Source of the DNA: Prorocentrum cordatum
Taxonomy: Eukaryota; Sar; Dinophyceae; Prorocentrales; Prorocentraceae
Length of the DNA stretch: 64,000 bases
Reading direction: 5' to 3'
NCBI GenBank assembly: GCA_963575745.1
Contig: CAUYUJ010015760.1
Span: forward strand, 894,147 to 958,146
The position numbers and the translations under genes are program-made. Of this stretch, positions 19,695 to 30,036 are shown one piece after another (within the stretch, counting starts at the first letter, position 1; the number at the start of each line of letters is the position of its first letter). A model generated the notes under the pieces. It worked only from the letters and a program-made list of their open reading frames with translations, ran no database searches and had not been told where the DNA came from.

Positions 19695-20838
19695 AGAGCC
19701 CCCCGAGTGCATCCGTAGCAATTTTGGTTCAAGCGACGGCAAGGCAAGCGCCGGCCCACTCCCGCAAACCGCACCTGTTGTTGCCCCGCCCTGCCGCGCG
19801 ATGCCGCCGGCACACGCCTGCGTCCTCGCCGCCCTGCTTTGGGGAGCGCCCGCGGGAGCCGTCCAGCTGCAGAAGGTCGCCGAGGCAGCCGAGGCCGATT
19901 GCCGCACCGCTCTGCAGGGCGAAGAGTGCTACCGCCAAGTGGACTGGCTCACGAGCCGGGGCCTCACGTACCTCCGTTTCCCGACGTTGAACAAGTCCGC
20001 CACCTTTGAGGACGTCCAGGAGGCCATGAATGCCGACGACCTGTGGTTCTTGGTGTGCCCTACCAGGCCATGCCGTGCTGGGCAGAATGAGGACTCCAGC
20101 AGGGTGGCTCCCGACGACCCGGACGCGGACGAGGACCTCGCCGCACCTTTCGTCGAGGACACGCCGCCGGAGCTCCCGGGACAGGCGCAGAAGGAGAACG
20201 CGACACAGGCCGCCTCGGCCCCAGAACGCATGTGCTCCGCGCCCGGTCTCGCCTGCGGCCCAGCTCGGCCGAGGAGCACTGGCTGTTTCGTGTGGCTGCC
20301 CGACGGTTGCAAGACCCCGCGCCACTTCCACGCGAAATTCCATTGGCGGAGGGACGTGTGGGGCGAGGCCAACGCGCGCGCGGGGCAGAGCGAAGAGGCG
20401 TGCAAGGCTCGCAAGCGCGCGTTCGACGCCTGGTGCGGTGTGACGGACGCCGTCATGTTGCCCGTGCTGGCGCCCCCCCACGAGGACAAGGGGCCGGCCC
20501 GCGGGTTGCCGGTGCGAATCTTCGCCTAGGGAGTTAGGGGCGCCCTCAGGCCGAGCCCTGACTGGCAGGTCTGCGGCAGCCGAGGTGGCACTTGGGCCAC
20601 TCGGCCCCCCGCCCACCCCCCTCCCTTACTGGCAGTCCTCCCGCCCCTCCCCTGCCCTCCAAGACGCGCTCCGCGGCCAGGCTCATGATCCGTCTTACTT
20701 AGCATCGTGGTGATTGCCCTCGATAGTGTAAGGACAGGCTGTTTGGGCTGACAATCCGTCAATTGCCACATGAGCCACCTCATCTTGCGGAAGGATCGAG
20801 TGCTCGCAGTGAGAAAAAAGGAGAGCCCCCCTGAGTGC
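19695..20838 (+). mobile_element. Retroposed cDNA bracket, unit 2
   Basis: The SL relic is at 19713-19733 (19 of 21 matches, preceded by T as allowed by the D position of the leader) and the A6 run at 20814-20819. AGAGCCCCCCGAGTGC at 19695-19710 and the same sequence with one extra T at 20822-20838 flank it. Because the array amplified after insertion, this is a copy of the same event as unit 1 and not a separate insertion. Confidence 0.82.
19801..20529 (+). CDS. Predicted secreted cysteine-rich protein, array copy 2
   Basis: 242 codons from the ATG at 19801 to the TAG at 20527-20529. The protein is identical to copy 1, with the same signal peptide (ending GAPAGA) and ten mature cysteines. 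The start is chosen for the signal peptide and for its position after the SL relic; the frame upstream (from 19546) is minisatellite. Complete identity, including synonymous positions as far as I can compare, points to recent duplication or gene conversion. Function is unknown; export from the cell or into the secretory system is inferred from the signal peptide only. Confidence 0.8.
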   Translation: MPPAHACVLAALLWGAPAGAVQLQKVAEAAEADCRTALQGEECYRQVDWLTSRGLTYLRFPTLNKSATFEDVQEAMNADDLWFLVCPTRPCRAGQNEDSSRVAPDDPDADEDLAAPFVEDTPPELPGQAQKENATQAASAPERMCSAPGLACGPARPRSTGCFVWLPDGCKTPRHFHAKFHWRRDVWGEANARAGQSEEACKARKRAFDAWCGVTDAVMLPVLAPPHEDKGPARGLPVRIFA

Positions 20839-22430
20839 CGTGGGAGGCCCCCCAAGAGGCCCCAGCACTTGAGATCACGTTCGTATCCTCTGCCATTTTC
20901 ACCTGTCCCCGAATCTACCCAGATGCTCCTGCACGACAGTGCCCCCAGACAGGAGGGTCAGCTTCTCTCGAGTCACGGATGGGCTGAAAGTGAAGTGGTG
21001 TGAGGTGTTGGGTTCAAGGGGGATGTGAAAGTGAATGGATACTAGTAGTAGGGATGACACGCTGGTGGCCACCCGGACCAGGAAACGGCGTTGTCGTTCC
21101 TCGTCGGATCGAGTGTGCACCATTTTCCTCGTGACTCGCACTTTGAGCCATCACGTTTACGGACGACGCCTCGTCTGGAGCGAGAGGGGCGTTGCCACCC
21201 TTCCCGCGCCAAGACGCGGCGAGCCCAACACACACACACACACTCTCTCAGCACTGTGCTCTGCTGCCCCGGCCGCGTGGCCGATAGAGAATGGGCCGGC
21301 GCACCGAAACATGCATTACTCTGGCGAGGCAGATCTTTGCCGCGCTATGCTATGCCTCGCGCGCCACACAGCATGGCACCGCACAAGCACATCGCTGCAC
21401 AGAAAGTGCGGCGAGCAGCGCAGCATTAAAATTGTGATGCTACCTTTGTTTTGGCTGTACCGGCCTATCCGCGATGGCGCGGCCGACAGGCAGGGAGACA
21501 TGATAGTTTGCACCACAGATCTGACCCAAGCACGGACCAAGACCAGAGCAACAAAGATGTCACGAAGTTTGGCGTCGGGCCAGCTTTCCGAGGACGGGCT
21601 GGCATCCCCCAGAACGTTGTTGACTTCTGTATATGATGCCGATGCTATGCCGATGCTTCCCTGTCCCACGCTCCTACTCTTCGGCCCTCCCGGCCAGGAG
21701 CGGCCGAAGCTTCGCGAGACTGATGGGTCGCTGGGGCATGGGGGGATCGGCAACACTCTAAAATATAATCGCGCAGCGACGGGAAACGCGCGGACACAGT
21801 ACCAACGCAAACAAATAAACAAAAAAAACGGCAGTGGCCCCGGGCCTGGGCATGAGCACTCTCAGTGATGGGATTCTCTTTTGGGCCCGACACCGATAGA
21901 ACAAACAAAAATTGCATTCGCGCTACCATCGGCACGCTGCGTGCGGATAGGCGCGATTGCGCCTAGGAGGTCTAAGGACCTCTCGCTCGCTCATGTGCGT
22001 CGGCCGTCAGATGCAACATCAAGGCAAGACAACAGAAGGCAACATATCCGAGCATAGCTTTGCCTCTGAGGAGTGCCCAGCACAAGCTTCAACATCGCAT
22101 CGCAAAGGTAAAACCAAACCTACCACGCACACACAACATGCACACAAACACGCAACGCCCAGCACACGTGCAGTGGCAACCTAAACGGCCGCGCCTTAAA
22201 AACTGGTGACGTTTACTCGGCCAGCGGCCAGACAGAGTCGAACTGCGATGCAACGACGCGCGGCAGCTGCTACAATGACGATCCAAGCCCCCCCAGACGG
22301 CCCAAGAGGGCCTAAGACGAGCCAAGCCCCCCAAGACGGCCCAAGAGGGCCCCTGAACTGCCCAACAGGGCCCCCCAAGAGGACCCCCTGACGGCCTGAA
22401 GAGGCACAGGACGCTTATGTTGGGGTTTCA
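20839..22430. other. Intergenic part of array unit 2
   Basis: A near-identical copy of 17947-19545, with a shorter (CA)7 run at about 21228-21242. No gene is supported. GC-rich linker minisatellite occupies about 22285-22390. Confidence 0.6.
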
Positions 22431-22596
22431 TTGAGTGTGGGGTAATCGCCTCTTCGGGCTCAGATCGACCGAAGACGGCTCTGAAGGGCCCCAAGACGGC
22501 TCAAGAGGGCCCCAGGACGACCACAGGGAGTCCCAAGACGGCTCATGAAGGGCCCATGAGGGCCCCAAGGGGCAGCCAAGAGCCCCCCGAGTGCAC

Positions 22597-22617
22597 CCGT
22601 AGCAATTTTGGCTCAAG
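22597..22617 (+). other. Spliced-leader relic
   Basis: Nearly complete genomic copy of the dinoflagellate trans-spliced leader, 67 nt upstream of the ATG at 22685. In an unprocessed gene this sequence would not be in the genome next to the coding region; it is added to mRNA by trans-splicing. Unit 2 (19713-19733) and unit 1 (16821-16841) carry one and two further changes. Confidence 0.88.
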
Positions 22618-22684
22618 CGACGGCAAGGCAAGCGCCGGCCCACTCCCGCAAACCGCACCTGTTGTTGCCCCGCCCTGCCGCGCG

Positions 22685-23413
22685 ATGCCGCCGGCACACG
22701 CCTGCGTCCTCGCCGCCCTGCTTTGGGGAGCGCACGCGGGAGCCGTCCAGCTGCAGAAGGTCGCCGAGGCAGCCGAGGCCGATTGCCGCACCGCTCTGCA
22801 GGGCGAAGAGTGCTACCGCCAAGTGGACTGGCTCACGAGCCGGGGCCTCACGTACCTCCGTTTCCCGACGTTGAACAAGTCCGCCACCTTTGAGGACGTC
22901 CAGGAGGCCATGAATGCCGACGACCTGTGGTTCTTGGTGTGCCCTACCAGGCCATGCCGTGCTGGGCAGAATGAGGACTCCAGCAGGGTGGCTCCCGACG
23001 ACCCGGACGCGGACGAGGACCTCGCCGCACCTTTCGTCGAGGACACGCCGCCGGAGCTCCCGGGACAGGCGCAGAAGGAGAACGCGACACAGGCCGCCTC
23101 GGCCCCAGAACGCATGTGCTCCGCGCCCGGTCTCGCCTGCGGCCCAGCTCGGCCGAGGAGCACTGGCTGTTTCGTGTGGCTGCCCGACGGTTGCAAGACC
23201 CCGCGCCACTTCCACGCGAAATTCCATTGGCGGAGGGACGTGTGGGGCGAGGCCAACGCGCGCGCGGGGCAGAGCGAAGAGGCGTGCAAGGCTCGCAAGC
23301 GCGCGTTCGACGCCTGGTGCGGTGTGACGGACGCCGTCATGTTGCCCGTGCTGGCGCCCCCCCACGAGGACAAGGGGCCGGCCCGCGGGTTGCCGGTGCG
23401 AATCTTCGCCTAG
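22685..23413 (+). CDS. Predicted secreted cysteine-rich protein, array copy 3
   Basis: 242 codons, identical to copies 1 and 2 except for one residue in the signal peptide (GAHAGA instead of GAPAGA; CAC for CCC), just before the predicted cleavage site. The ten mature cysteines and the acidic stretch are unchanged. This unit has the best-preserved SL relic but loses the downstream intergenic half after about 23744, so it is the end of the array within this window. The family is not recognised. Confidence 0.8.
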   Translation: MPPAHACVLAALLWGAHAGAVQLQKVAEAAEADCRTALQGEECYRQVDWLTSRGLTYLRFPTLNKSATFEDVQEAMNADDLWFLVCPTRPCRAGQNEDSSRVAPDDPDADEDLAAPFVEDTPPELPGQAQKENATQAASAPERMCSAPGLACGPARPRSTGCFVWLPDGCKTPRHFHAKFHWRRDVWGEANARAGQSEEACKARKRAFDAWCGVTDAVMLPVLAPPHEDKGPARGLPVRIFA

Positions 23414-24286
23414 GGAGTTAGGGGCGCCCTCAGGCCGAGCCCTGACTGGCAGGTCTGCGGCAGCCGAGGTGGCACTTGGGCCACTCGGGCCCCCGCCCAC
23501 CCCCCTCCCTTACTGGCAGTCCTCCCGCCCCTCCCCTGCCCTCCAAGACGCGCTCCGCGGCCAGGCTCATGATCCGTCTTACTTAGCATCGTGGTGATTG
23601 CCCTCGATAGTGTAAGGACAGGCTGTTTGGGCTGACAATCCGTCAATTGCCACATGAGCCACCTCATCTTGCGGAAGGATCGAGTGCTCGCAGTGAGAAA
23701 AAAGGAGAGCCCCCCTGAGTGCCGTGGGAGGCCCCCCAAGAGGGCCCCACAGGGCCCCAAGACGAGCCAAGCCCCCAAGACGGCCCAAGAGGGCCCCAAG
23801 ACGGCTCAAGAGGGCCCCGAAGACGGCTCTGAAGGGCCCCAAGAGGGCTCAAGAGGGCCCCAGGACGACCACAGGGAGCCCTTTTTCCCGGAAAGGGCAT
23901 GGGCCCAGGGTTCTCTTTTAGTAGGTAAACCTGTCCCCCGGTGCCAACTTGAGGGAGGCCGGCGAATTTTTTCCCTGATAAATAACGAGGTCGAAGGAGG
24001 CCGGCGAATTAAAATTTGAGGATGTCTCGAGCGAAACGCTTGTTTTTGAAATCCCGATCGATAAATCACAGGGTGCGGGCCACTTTTTCGTGTGTTGAGG
24101 ATGTCTCGAGCGAAACGCTTGCTCCGCAGAGTTTGCCGAGGATGTCTCGAGCGAAACGCTTGTTTTGCAGAGCCGACCGCGACGCGGAAAAGCGCCCCGC
24201 GCGAAGGAATTTCGATGATGTCTCGACTAATTCGTTTGTTTTTGTACGATTTCCTGGAATTTTGGCAGGATGTCTCGAGCGAAATG

Positions 24287-25233
24287 CACGACCCCACCCT
24301 AGCACGACCATACCCCAGCACGACCACACCCCAGCACGACCAGACCCCAGCACGACCCCACCCCAGCACGACCCCACCCCAGCACGACCATACCCCAGCA
24401 CGACCACACCCCAGCACGACCCGACCCCAGCACGACCCTACCCCAGCAAGACCACACCCCAGCACGACCACACCCCAGCACGACCTCACCACAGCACGAC
24501 CACACCCCAGCACGACCACGCCCAGCACGACCACGCCCCAGCACGACCACGCCCCAGCACGACCACCCCCCAGCACGACCACCCCCCCAGCACGACCACC
24601 CCCCAGCACGACCACGCCCCAGCACGACCACGCCCCAGCACGACCACACCCCAGCACGACCACACCCCAGCACGACCACACCCCAGCACGACCACACCCC
24701 AGCACGACCACACCCCAGCACGACCCGATCGATAAATCACAGGGTGCGGAGCACCCCAGCACGAACCCACCCCAGCACGACCCCACCCCAGCACGACCCC
24801 ACCCCAGCACGACCACGCCCCAGCATGACCACACCCCAGCACGACCACACCCCAGCACGACCACTCCCCAGCACGACCCCACCCCAGCACGACCCCACCC
24901 TAGCACGACCACACCCCAGCACGACCACACCCCAGCACGACCCCACCCCAGCACGATCACACCCCAGCACGACCCCACCCCAGCAAGACCACACCCCAGC
25001 ACGACCGCACCCCAGCACGACCTTACCACAGCACGACCACACCCCAGCACGACCACGCCCCAGCACGACCACGCCCCAGCACGACCACGCCCCAGCACGA
25101 CCACGCCCCAGCACGACCACGCCCCAGCACGACCACCCCCCAGCACGACCACCCCCCCAGCACGACCACCCCCCAGCACGACCACCCCCCAGCACGACCA
25201 CACCCCAGCACGACCACTCCCCAGCACGACCAC
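24287..25233. repeat. 16-bp minisatellite (AGCACGACCACACCCC)n
   Basis: Roughly 57 units of 16 bp, interrupted at about 24726-24750 by CGATCGATAAATCACAGGG. Because 16 is not a multiple of three and the unit lacks stops, all phases stay open. The plus strand reads a 16-residue cycle (PARPHPST-TTPQHDHT) and the minus strand a GVVVLGCGRAGVWSCW-type cycle. Confidence 0.95.
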
Positions 25234-25260
25234 ACCGCCTTGGTTGAGTGGTTGCCTGTC

Positions 25261-25405
25261 GTCGTGGAATGTTTCGTGGGGTGTCTCGTGGAATGTTTCG
25301 CGGGGTGTCTCGTGCAATGTTTCGTGAGGTGTCTCGTGGAATGTTTCGTGAGGTGTCTCGTGGGCTGTTTCGTGAGGTGTCTCGTGGGATGTTTCGTGAG
25401 GTGTT
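25261..25405. repeat. 24-bp tandem repeat (GTGGAATGTTTCGTG…)
   Basis: Six units with alternating GTGGAATGTTTCGTG and AGGTGTCTC segments directly follow the 16-bp array. Comparable arrays are at 28920-29063, 32220-32345, 34601-34744 and 34921-35100, always next to a 16-bp array. Confidence 0.9.
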
Positions 25406-25483
25406 GCCCAGTTGGGTATCATGAAAACGTGTCCATGCTCCACATGTCTATATCCCTTTCCGGGTTCGTGGGTCCATCATGTT

Positions 25484-27161
25484 CCCGGAAAGGGCGTGGG
25501 CCCAGGGTTCTCTTTTAGTAGGTTTACCCCCGGTTTTGACTTGAAGGGGGCCGGCGGAATTCCACTCGATAAAAAATTAGGTAAAGTTCAATTCGGCGTG
25601 AAAAAAACATTTCGCGCGGGCCCGCTCGAGGAAAGTCGACCCCCCATCTCGGATCCTCAATAAATAACGGGGTCCGCGGGCCTCCGCTTTCTTTTGTAAA
25701 ATGGAGGGTGCGGGAGACTTTTAACAGAATCCTCAAAAAAACTAGGTCTGGAGCCCCGACCGCGACGCGGAAAAGCGCTCCGCGCGCAGGGCTTCCGAGG
25801 ATGTCTCGCGCGTGCCGCGTCCCGCGCGCAGGAATTTCGAGGTTGTCTCGACTAATTTGTTTGTTTTTCCCGGAAAGGGCTTAGGCCCAGGGTTCTCTTT
25901 TAGTTGGTTTACCCCCGGTTTTGACTTGAAGGGGGCCGGCTAAATTATTCTGCGTAAATAACAAGGTAAAGTGTTGATTTTCAGTCGAAAAAATGCGTTT
26001 CGTGCGTGCCCGCTCGAGGAAAGTGCGCCCCCCATCTCGGATCCTCGATAAAAAACAGGGTCCGCAGACCTCCGTTTTCCCTTGTAACACAAGGATGCGG
26101 AGCGTTTTTCGCAGAATCCTCAAACATAACGAGGTCTGGAGCCCCGACCCCGACGCGGAAAAGCGCCCCGCGCGCAGGAATTCCGAGGATGTCTCGCGCG
26201 TGCCGCGTCCCGCGCGCAGGAATTTCGAGGATGTCTATATTAATTTGTTTGTTTTGCTCGGATTTCTTAGAATTTTGGTAGGATGTCTCGAGCGAAACGC
26301 TTTTTTTACATAGTTTGTTGAGGATGTCTCGAGGGAAACGCTGGTTTTGAAAAATTTGAGGATGTCTCGAGCGGGGGCTTCGTGGGGGGCCAGAATTCAG
26401 AGGATGTCTCAGGCGAAATGCTTGTTTTCGTGTCCCGCTCGCAGGAATTCCAAGGATGTCTCGCGCGTGCCGCGTCCCGCGCGCAAGAATTTTGAGGAAG
26501 TCTTGACTAATTCGTTTGTTTTGCCAGGATGTCCTTGGATTTTGATCGGACGTCTCAAGCGAAACGCTTGTTTTTCATAATTTGTTGAGGATGTCTCCGG
26601 CGAAACGCTGGTTTTGCAAACTTGGGGGATGTCTCGAGCGGGGGCCTCGTGGGGGGCCAGAATTCTCAGGATGTCTCAGGCGAAATGTTTGTTTTCACGT
26701 CCCGCTCGCAGGAATTCCGGGGATGTCTCGCGCGTGCCACGTCCCGCGCGCAGGAATTTTGAGGATGTCCCGTAGCGCGTCCCCTTGGCACGTCCTACGG
26801 TGCGACCCGATGGCACGTCCCTTGGCACGTCGCCTGGCGCGTCCCTTGGGACGTTTCGCGGCGCGTCCTCCTGGCATGTCCCCCTGTCAATGAGCTCTGG
26901 GGCAGCTACTATGTGTTCAGGCAGCTCGAGCTTCTGATCCAGATCAGTTCGGTCAGGACTCGGATGCAAAGGAAGACTCGATCCACGACGCTATAGAGCA
27001 CAACCGCGGCATGGCACATCGCAATTCAGCACGGTGCAGCACAGCACAGCCCTCGGCACGGTACATCAAGATCGATACAATCAGCATTGCACTTGCCCGT
27101 CACCCAATCAGGTGTCTTTGAAAACGTTGCCATGCTTTACATTTCTATATTCCTTTCCGGG
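25484..27161. repeat. CCCGGAAAGGG…CCTTTCCGGG modular repeat, copy 2
   Basis: It starts 19 bp after the end of copy 1 and ends at CCTTTCCGGG 27152-27161. A second start-like motif lies at about 25869, so this may be two merged modules. It contains GC-rich 'GGCCGGCGGAATT' and 'CCCGCGCGCAGGAATT' segments, many GGATGTCTCGAGCG cores and, at its end, the ~400-bp GGCACGTCCC module (26769-27161). No gene. Confidence 0.65.
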
Positions 27162-27180
27162 TTCGTGGGTCGATCATGTT
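26769..27180. repeat. ~400-bp GGCACGTCCC module, copy a
   Basis: It starts CCGTAGCGCGTCCCC with several degenerate GGCACGTCC units, then CTCGAGCTTMWGATCCAGATC, GGATGCAAAGGA, ATAGAGCACAACCGCGGCAT and CACCCAATCAGGTGTCTTTG, and ends TTCGTGGGTCGATCATG. Other copies are at about 30037-30358 (3' truncated), 30452-30868, 33335-33745, 62786-63113 (3' truncated) and 63194-63608. It is a dispersed noncoding repeat of unknown class. Confidence 0.88.
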
Positions 27181-28032
27181 CCCGGAAAGGGCTGAAGCCC
27201 AGGGTTCTCTTTTAGAAGTTTGCCCCCGGCATCGACGGGAAGAGGGTCGGCGGAATTATTCTGCGATAGATTACGTACGGGAAGAGGGCCGGCGGAATCA
27301 TTTTCAAGGATCTCTCGAGCGAAACGGTTGTTTTTCAGAATTTGCTGAGGATGTCTCGAGCGAAACGTTGGTTTTGCAGAGTTGGGGGATGTCTCGAGCG
27401 AAATGCTTGTTCCCGGAAAGGGCTGAAGCCCAGGGCTCTCTTTTAGAAGTTTGCCCCCGGCATCGACGGGAAGAGGGCCGGCGGAATTACTCTGCGATAA
27501 ATTACGTGCGGGAAGACGGCCGACGGAATTATTTTCGAGGATCTCTCGAGCGAAACGATTGTTTTTCAGAATTTGCTGAGGATGTCTCGAGCGAAACGCT
27601 GGTTTTGCAGAGTTGGGGGATGTCTCGAGCGAAAGGCTGGTTTTTTTTATAGTAAATTTATTGAGGGTGTCTCGAGCGAGACGCTGGTTTTGCAGAGTTG
27701 GTGGATGTCTCGAGCGAAACACTTGTTTTTCATCATTTGTTGAGAATGTCTCGAGCGAAACGCTAGTTTTGCAGAGTTGGGGTGTCTAACATGGCGTCGG
27801 GCCGAACGCCGAATTATGAGGAAACGCACGGGGGGCCGAAAAGCGCTACCCGAACACATGTCCCAATACAGAAAAGTGATGGTTTCTTGCTCTGAACAGG
27901 GGGTTGCGCTTTGGGGGCCTCTCCAGGGAAGACATTGCGAGGATTTCTCGAGCGGGAACGCGAATTTAGCATATTTAGGTCACGCAGGGGGGTATCTAAC
28001 ATGGCTGCCCCGAGCTGGAACCATGTGTTTTT
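27181..28032. repeat. Partial modules with repeated start motif and SalI-like cores
   Basis: Two start motifs (CCCGGAAAGGGCTGAAGC) at 27181 and 27412 are about 230 bp apart, a direct duplication. They are followed by GGATGTCTCGAGCGAAACG cores spaced 40-70 bp apart through 27.75 kb. The stretch 27780-28030 is less repetitive and holds no supported gene. Confidence 0.65.
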
Positions 28033-29122
28033 CCCGGAAAGGGCGGGGGCCCAGGGTTCTCTTTTAGTTGGTAAACCTAATCCCCCGGTGCCAACTTGAA
28101 GGAGGCCGGCGAATTTTTTCCCTGATAAATATCGAGGTCGAAGGAGGCCGGCGAATTAAAATTTGAGGATGTCTCGAGCGAAACGCTTGTTTTTGAAATC
28201 CCGATCGATAAATCACAGGGTGCGGGCCACTTTTTCGTGTGTTGAGGATGTCTCGAGCGAAACGCTTGCTCCGCAGAGTTTGCCGAGGATGTCTCGAGCG
28301 AAACGCTTGTTTTGCAGAGCCGACCGCGACGCGGAAAAGCGCCCCGCGCGAAGGAATTTCGATGATGTCTCGACTAATTCCTTTGTTTTTGTACGATTTC
28401 CTGGAATTTTGGCAGGATGTCTCGAGCGAAATGCACGACCCCACCCTAGCACGACCATACCCCAGCACGACCACACCCCAGCACGACCAGACCCCAGCAC
28501 GACCCCACCCCAGCACGACCCCACCCCAGCACGACCATACCCCAGCACGACCACACCCCAGCACGACCCGACCCCAGCACGACCCTACCCCAGCAAGACC
28601 ACACCCCAGCACGACCACACCCCAGCACGACCTCACCACAGCACGACCACACCCCAGCACGACCACGCCCCAGCACGACCACGCCCCAGCACGACCACGC
28701 CCTAGCACGACCACACCCCAGCACGACCACTCCCCAGCACGACCACACCCCAGCACGACCACGCCCCAGCACGACCACGCCCCAGCACGACCACCCCCCA
28801 GCACGACCACCCCCCCAGCACGACCACCCCCCAGCACGACCACCCCCCAGCACGACCACACCCCAGCACGACCACTCCCCAGCACGACCACACCGCCTTG
28901 GTTGAGTGGTTGCCTGTCGTCGTGGAATGTTTCGTGGGGTGTCTCGTGGAATGTTTCGCGGGGTGTCTCGTGAAATGTTTCGTGAGGTGTCTCGTGGAAT
29001 GTTTCGTGAGGTGTCTCGTGGGCTGTTTCGTGAGGTGTCTCGTGGGATGTTTCGTGAGGTGTTGCCCAGTTGGGTATCATGAAAACGTGTCCATGCTCCA
29101 CATGTCTATATCCCTTTCCGGG
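28033..29122. repeat. CCCGGAAAGGG…CCCTTTCCGGG modular repeat, copy 3
   Basis: Near-identical to copy 1 (23887-25464) but about 490 bp shorter because its 16-bp array (28434-28893) is shorter. The 24-bp array is at 28920-29063, and it ends CCCTTTCCGGG at 29112-29122. Confidence 0.85.
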
Positions 29123-29640
29123 TTCGTGGGTCCATCATGTTTCATGCTCAGGCCACCCAGGGAGATCTCTAACATGATTGTCCCGGGCTGGAACCACGTG
29201 TTTTTACGTGTCCAGGTCACCCAGGGGGTATCTAGCATGGTTGTCCCGAGCTGGCACCGTGTTTTCCCGGAAAGGGCTGAAGCCCAGGGTTCTCTTGTAG
29301 AAGTTCGCCCCCGGAATCGACGGGAAGAGGGCCGGCGGAATTATTCTGCGATAAATTACGTGCGGGAAGAGGGCCGGCGGAATTATTCTGCAATAAATTA
29401 TATGGTAAAGTGTGAATTTGCACGTGATCCGAGCTGGAACCACGTGTTTCCACGTGTCCACGCCACACAGTGGGGGTATCTAACATGGTGTTCCCGAGCT
29501 GGATCCCCGTGTTTTCACGTGTTCAGGCCACCCAGGGGGGTATCTAACATGGTGGTCCCGCGCTGGAACCGTGTGTTTGCACGTGTCCAGGTTGCCCAGT
29601 CGGATGCCTAGCATGAGGATGTGCTGAGAATGTCTCGAGA
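29123..29640. repeat. Repeats with CACGTGTCCAGG and TATCTAACATGG boxes
   Basis: Units with GGGGTATCTAACATGG, CCCGAGCTGGAACC and TTTCACGTGTCCAGG recur about every 60 bp. A modular-repeat start motif lies at 29266. No gene is supported. Confidence 0.6.
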
Positions 29641-30030
29641 TATACGCTTGTTTTCACGTGTCCAGGTCGCCTAGGCGGATGTCTAACATGAAGATGTGTT
29701 GCGGATGTCTCGAGCGAGACGTTTGCTTTCACGTGTACAGGTCGCCAAGGCGGATGTCTAGAATGAGGAGGTGTTGAAAACGTCTCGAGCGAAATGCTTG
29801 TTTTCACTTGCCCAGGTCACCCAGGCGGACGTATCACATGAAGATGTGTTGAGGATGTCTCGAGCGAACTACTTGTTTTCACGTGTCCAGTTCGCCCAGG
29901 CGGATGTCTAGCATGAGAATGTGTTGAGGATGTGTTGAGCGAAACGTTTGTTTTCACGTGTCCAGGTCGCTCAGGTGGAGATCTAGAATGAGGATTTTGA
30001 CAGGATGTCTCGAGCGAAACGCTTGTCCCC
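29641..30030. repeat. 75-bp tandem repeat, array 1
   Basis: About five units of 74-79 bp, each with TTTTCACGTGTCCAGGTCGC, GGCGGATGTCTAGCATGAG and the GGATGTCTCGAGCGAAACG core. Because 75 is a multiple of three, the minus strand reads a 25-residue cycle with SLETSSTH. Arrays 2 and 3 are at about 32690-33330 and 62600-62785. Confidence 0.85.
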
Positions 30031-30036
30031 AGCACG

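Larger units (their letters stand above)
22579..23722 (+). mobile_element. Retroposed cDNA bracket, unit 3 (best-preserved SL relic)
   Basis: CCGTAGCA-ATTTTGGCTCAAG at 22597-22617 matches the dinoflagellate spliced leader at 20 of 21 positions (A for C at the ninth). The direct repeat AGAGCCCCCCGAGTGC is at 22579-22594, with its partner (one T inserted) at 23706-23722. The A6 run is at about 23698-23703. Confidence 0.85.
16650..23744 (+). repeat. Tandem gene array: two full ~2.89-kb units and a third partial unit
   Basis: Equivalent points recur with offsets of 2892 bp (16909 to 19801) and 2884 bp (19801 to 22685). Units one and two are nearly identical over their full length, including noncoding DNA. 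They differ mainly by a (CA)n/(CT)n length change at about 18336 versus 21227 (6 bp shorter in unit two), an A-run and scattered substitutions. Unit three matches through the gene and 3' UTR but breaks off at about 23744, then continues with minisatellite. The near-identity suggests recent amplification or ongoing homogenisation. Tandem arrays of near-identical genes are common in dinoflagellates. Confidence 0.93.
23887..25464. repeat. CCCGGAAAGGG…CCCTTTCCGGG modular repeat, copy 1
   Basis: It starts CCCGGAAAGGGC, then GGGCCCAGGGTTCTCTTTTAG, and ends CCCTTTCCGGG (25454-25464), an exact 11-bp inverted match to its start. Inside are several copies of the GGATGTCTCGAGCG core (24.0-24.3 kb), a 16-bp minisatellite (24287-25233) and a 24-bp array (25261-25405). 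Closely related copies lie at 28033-29122 and 33801-35158, and a more diverged one at 31136-32402. They differ mostly in minisatellite length. The 545-codon minus-strand frame and 411-codon plus-strand frame spanning it are products of stop-free units. Confidence 0.8.

Noticed and set aside
23806-25443. 545-codon minus-strand open frame
   Set aside because: It consists of the 16-bp and 24-bp arrays plus core repeats read without stops; composition follows the repeat period and it is mirrored by a 411-codon frame on the other strand.
28064-29101. 345-codon minus-strand frame, and similar frames at 33705-34592 and 34213-35301
   Set aside because: Same repeat-derived frames as above; their lengths track minisatellite copy number.
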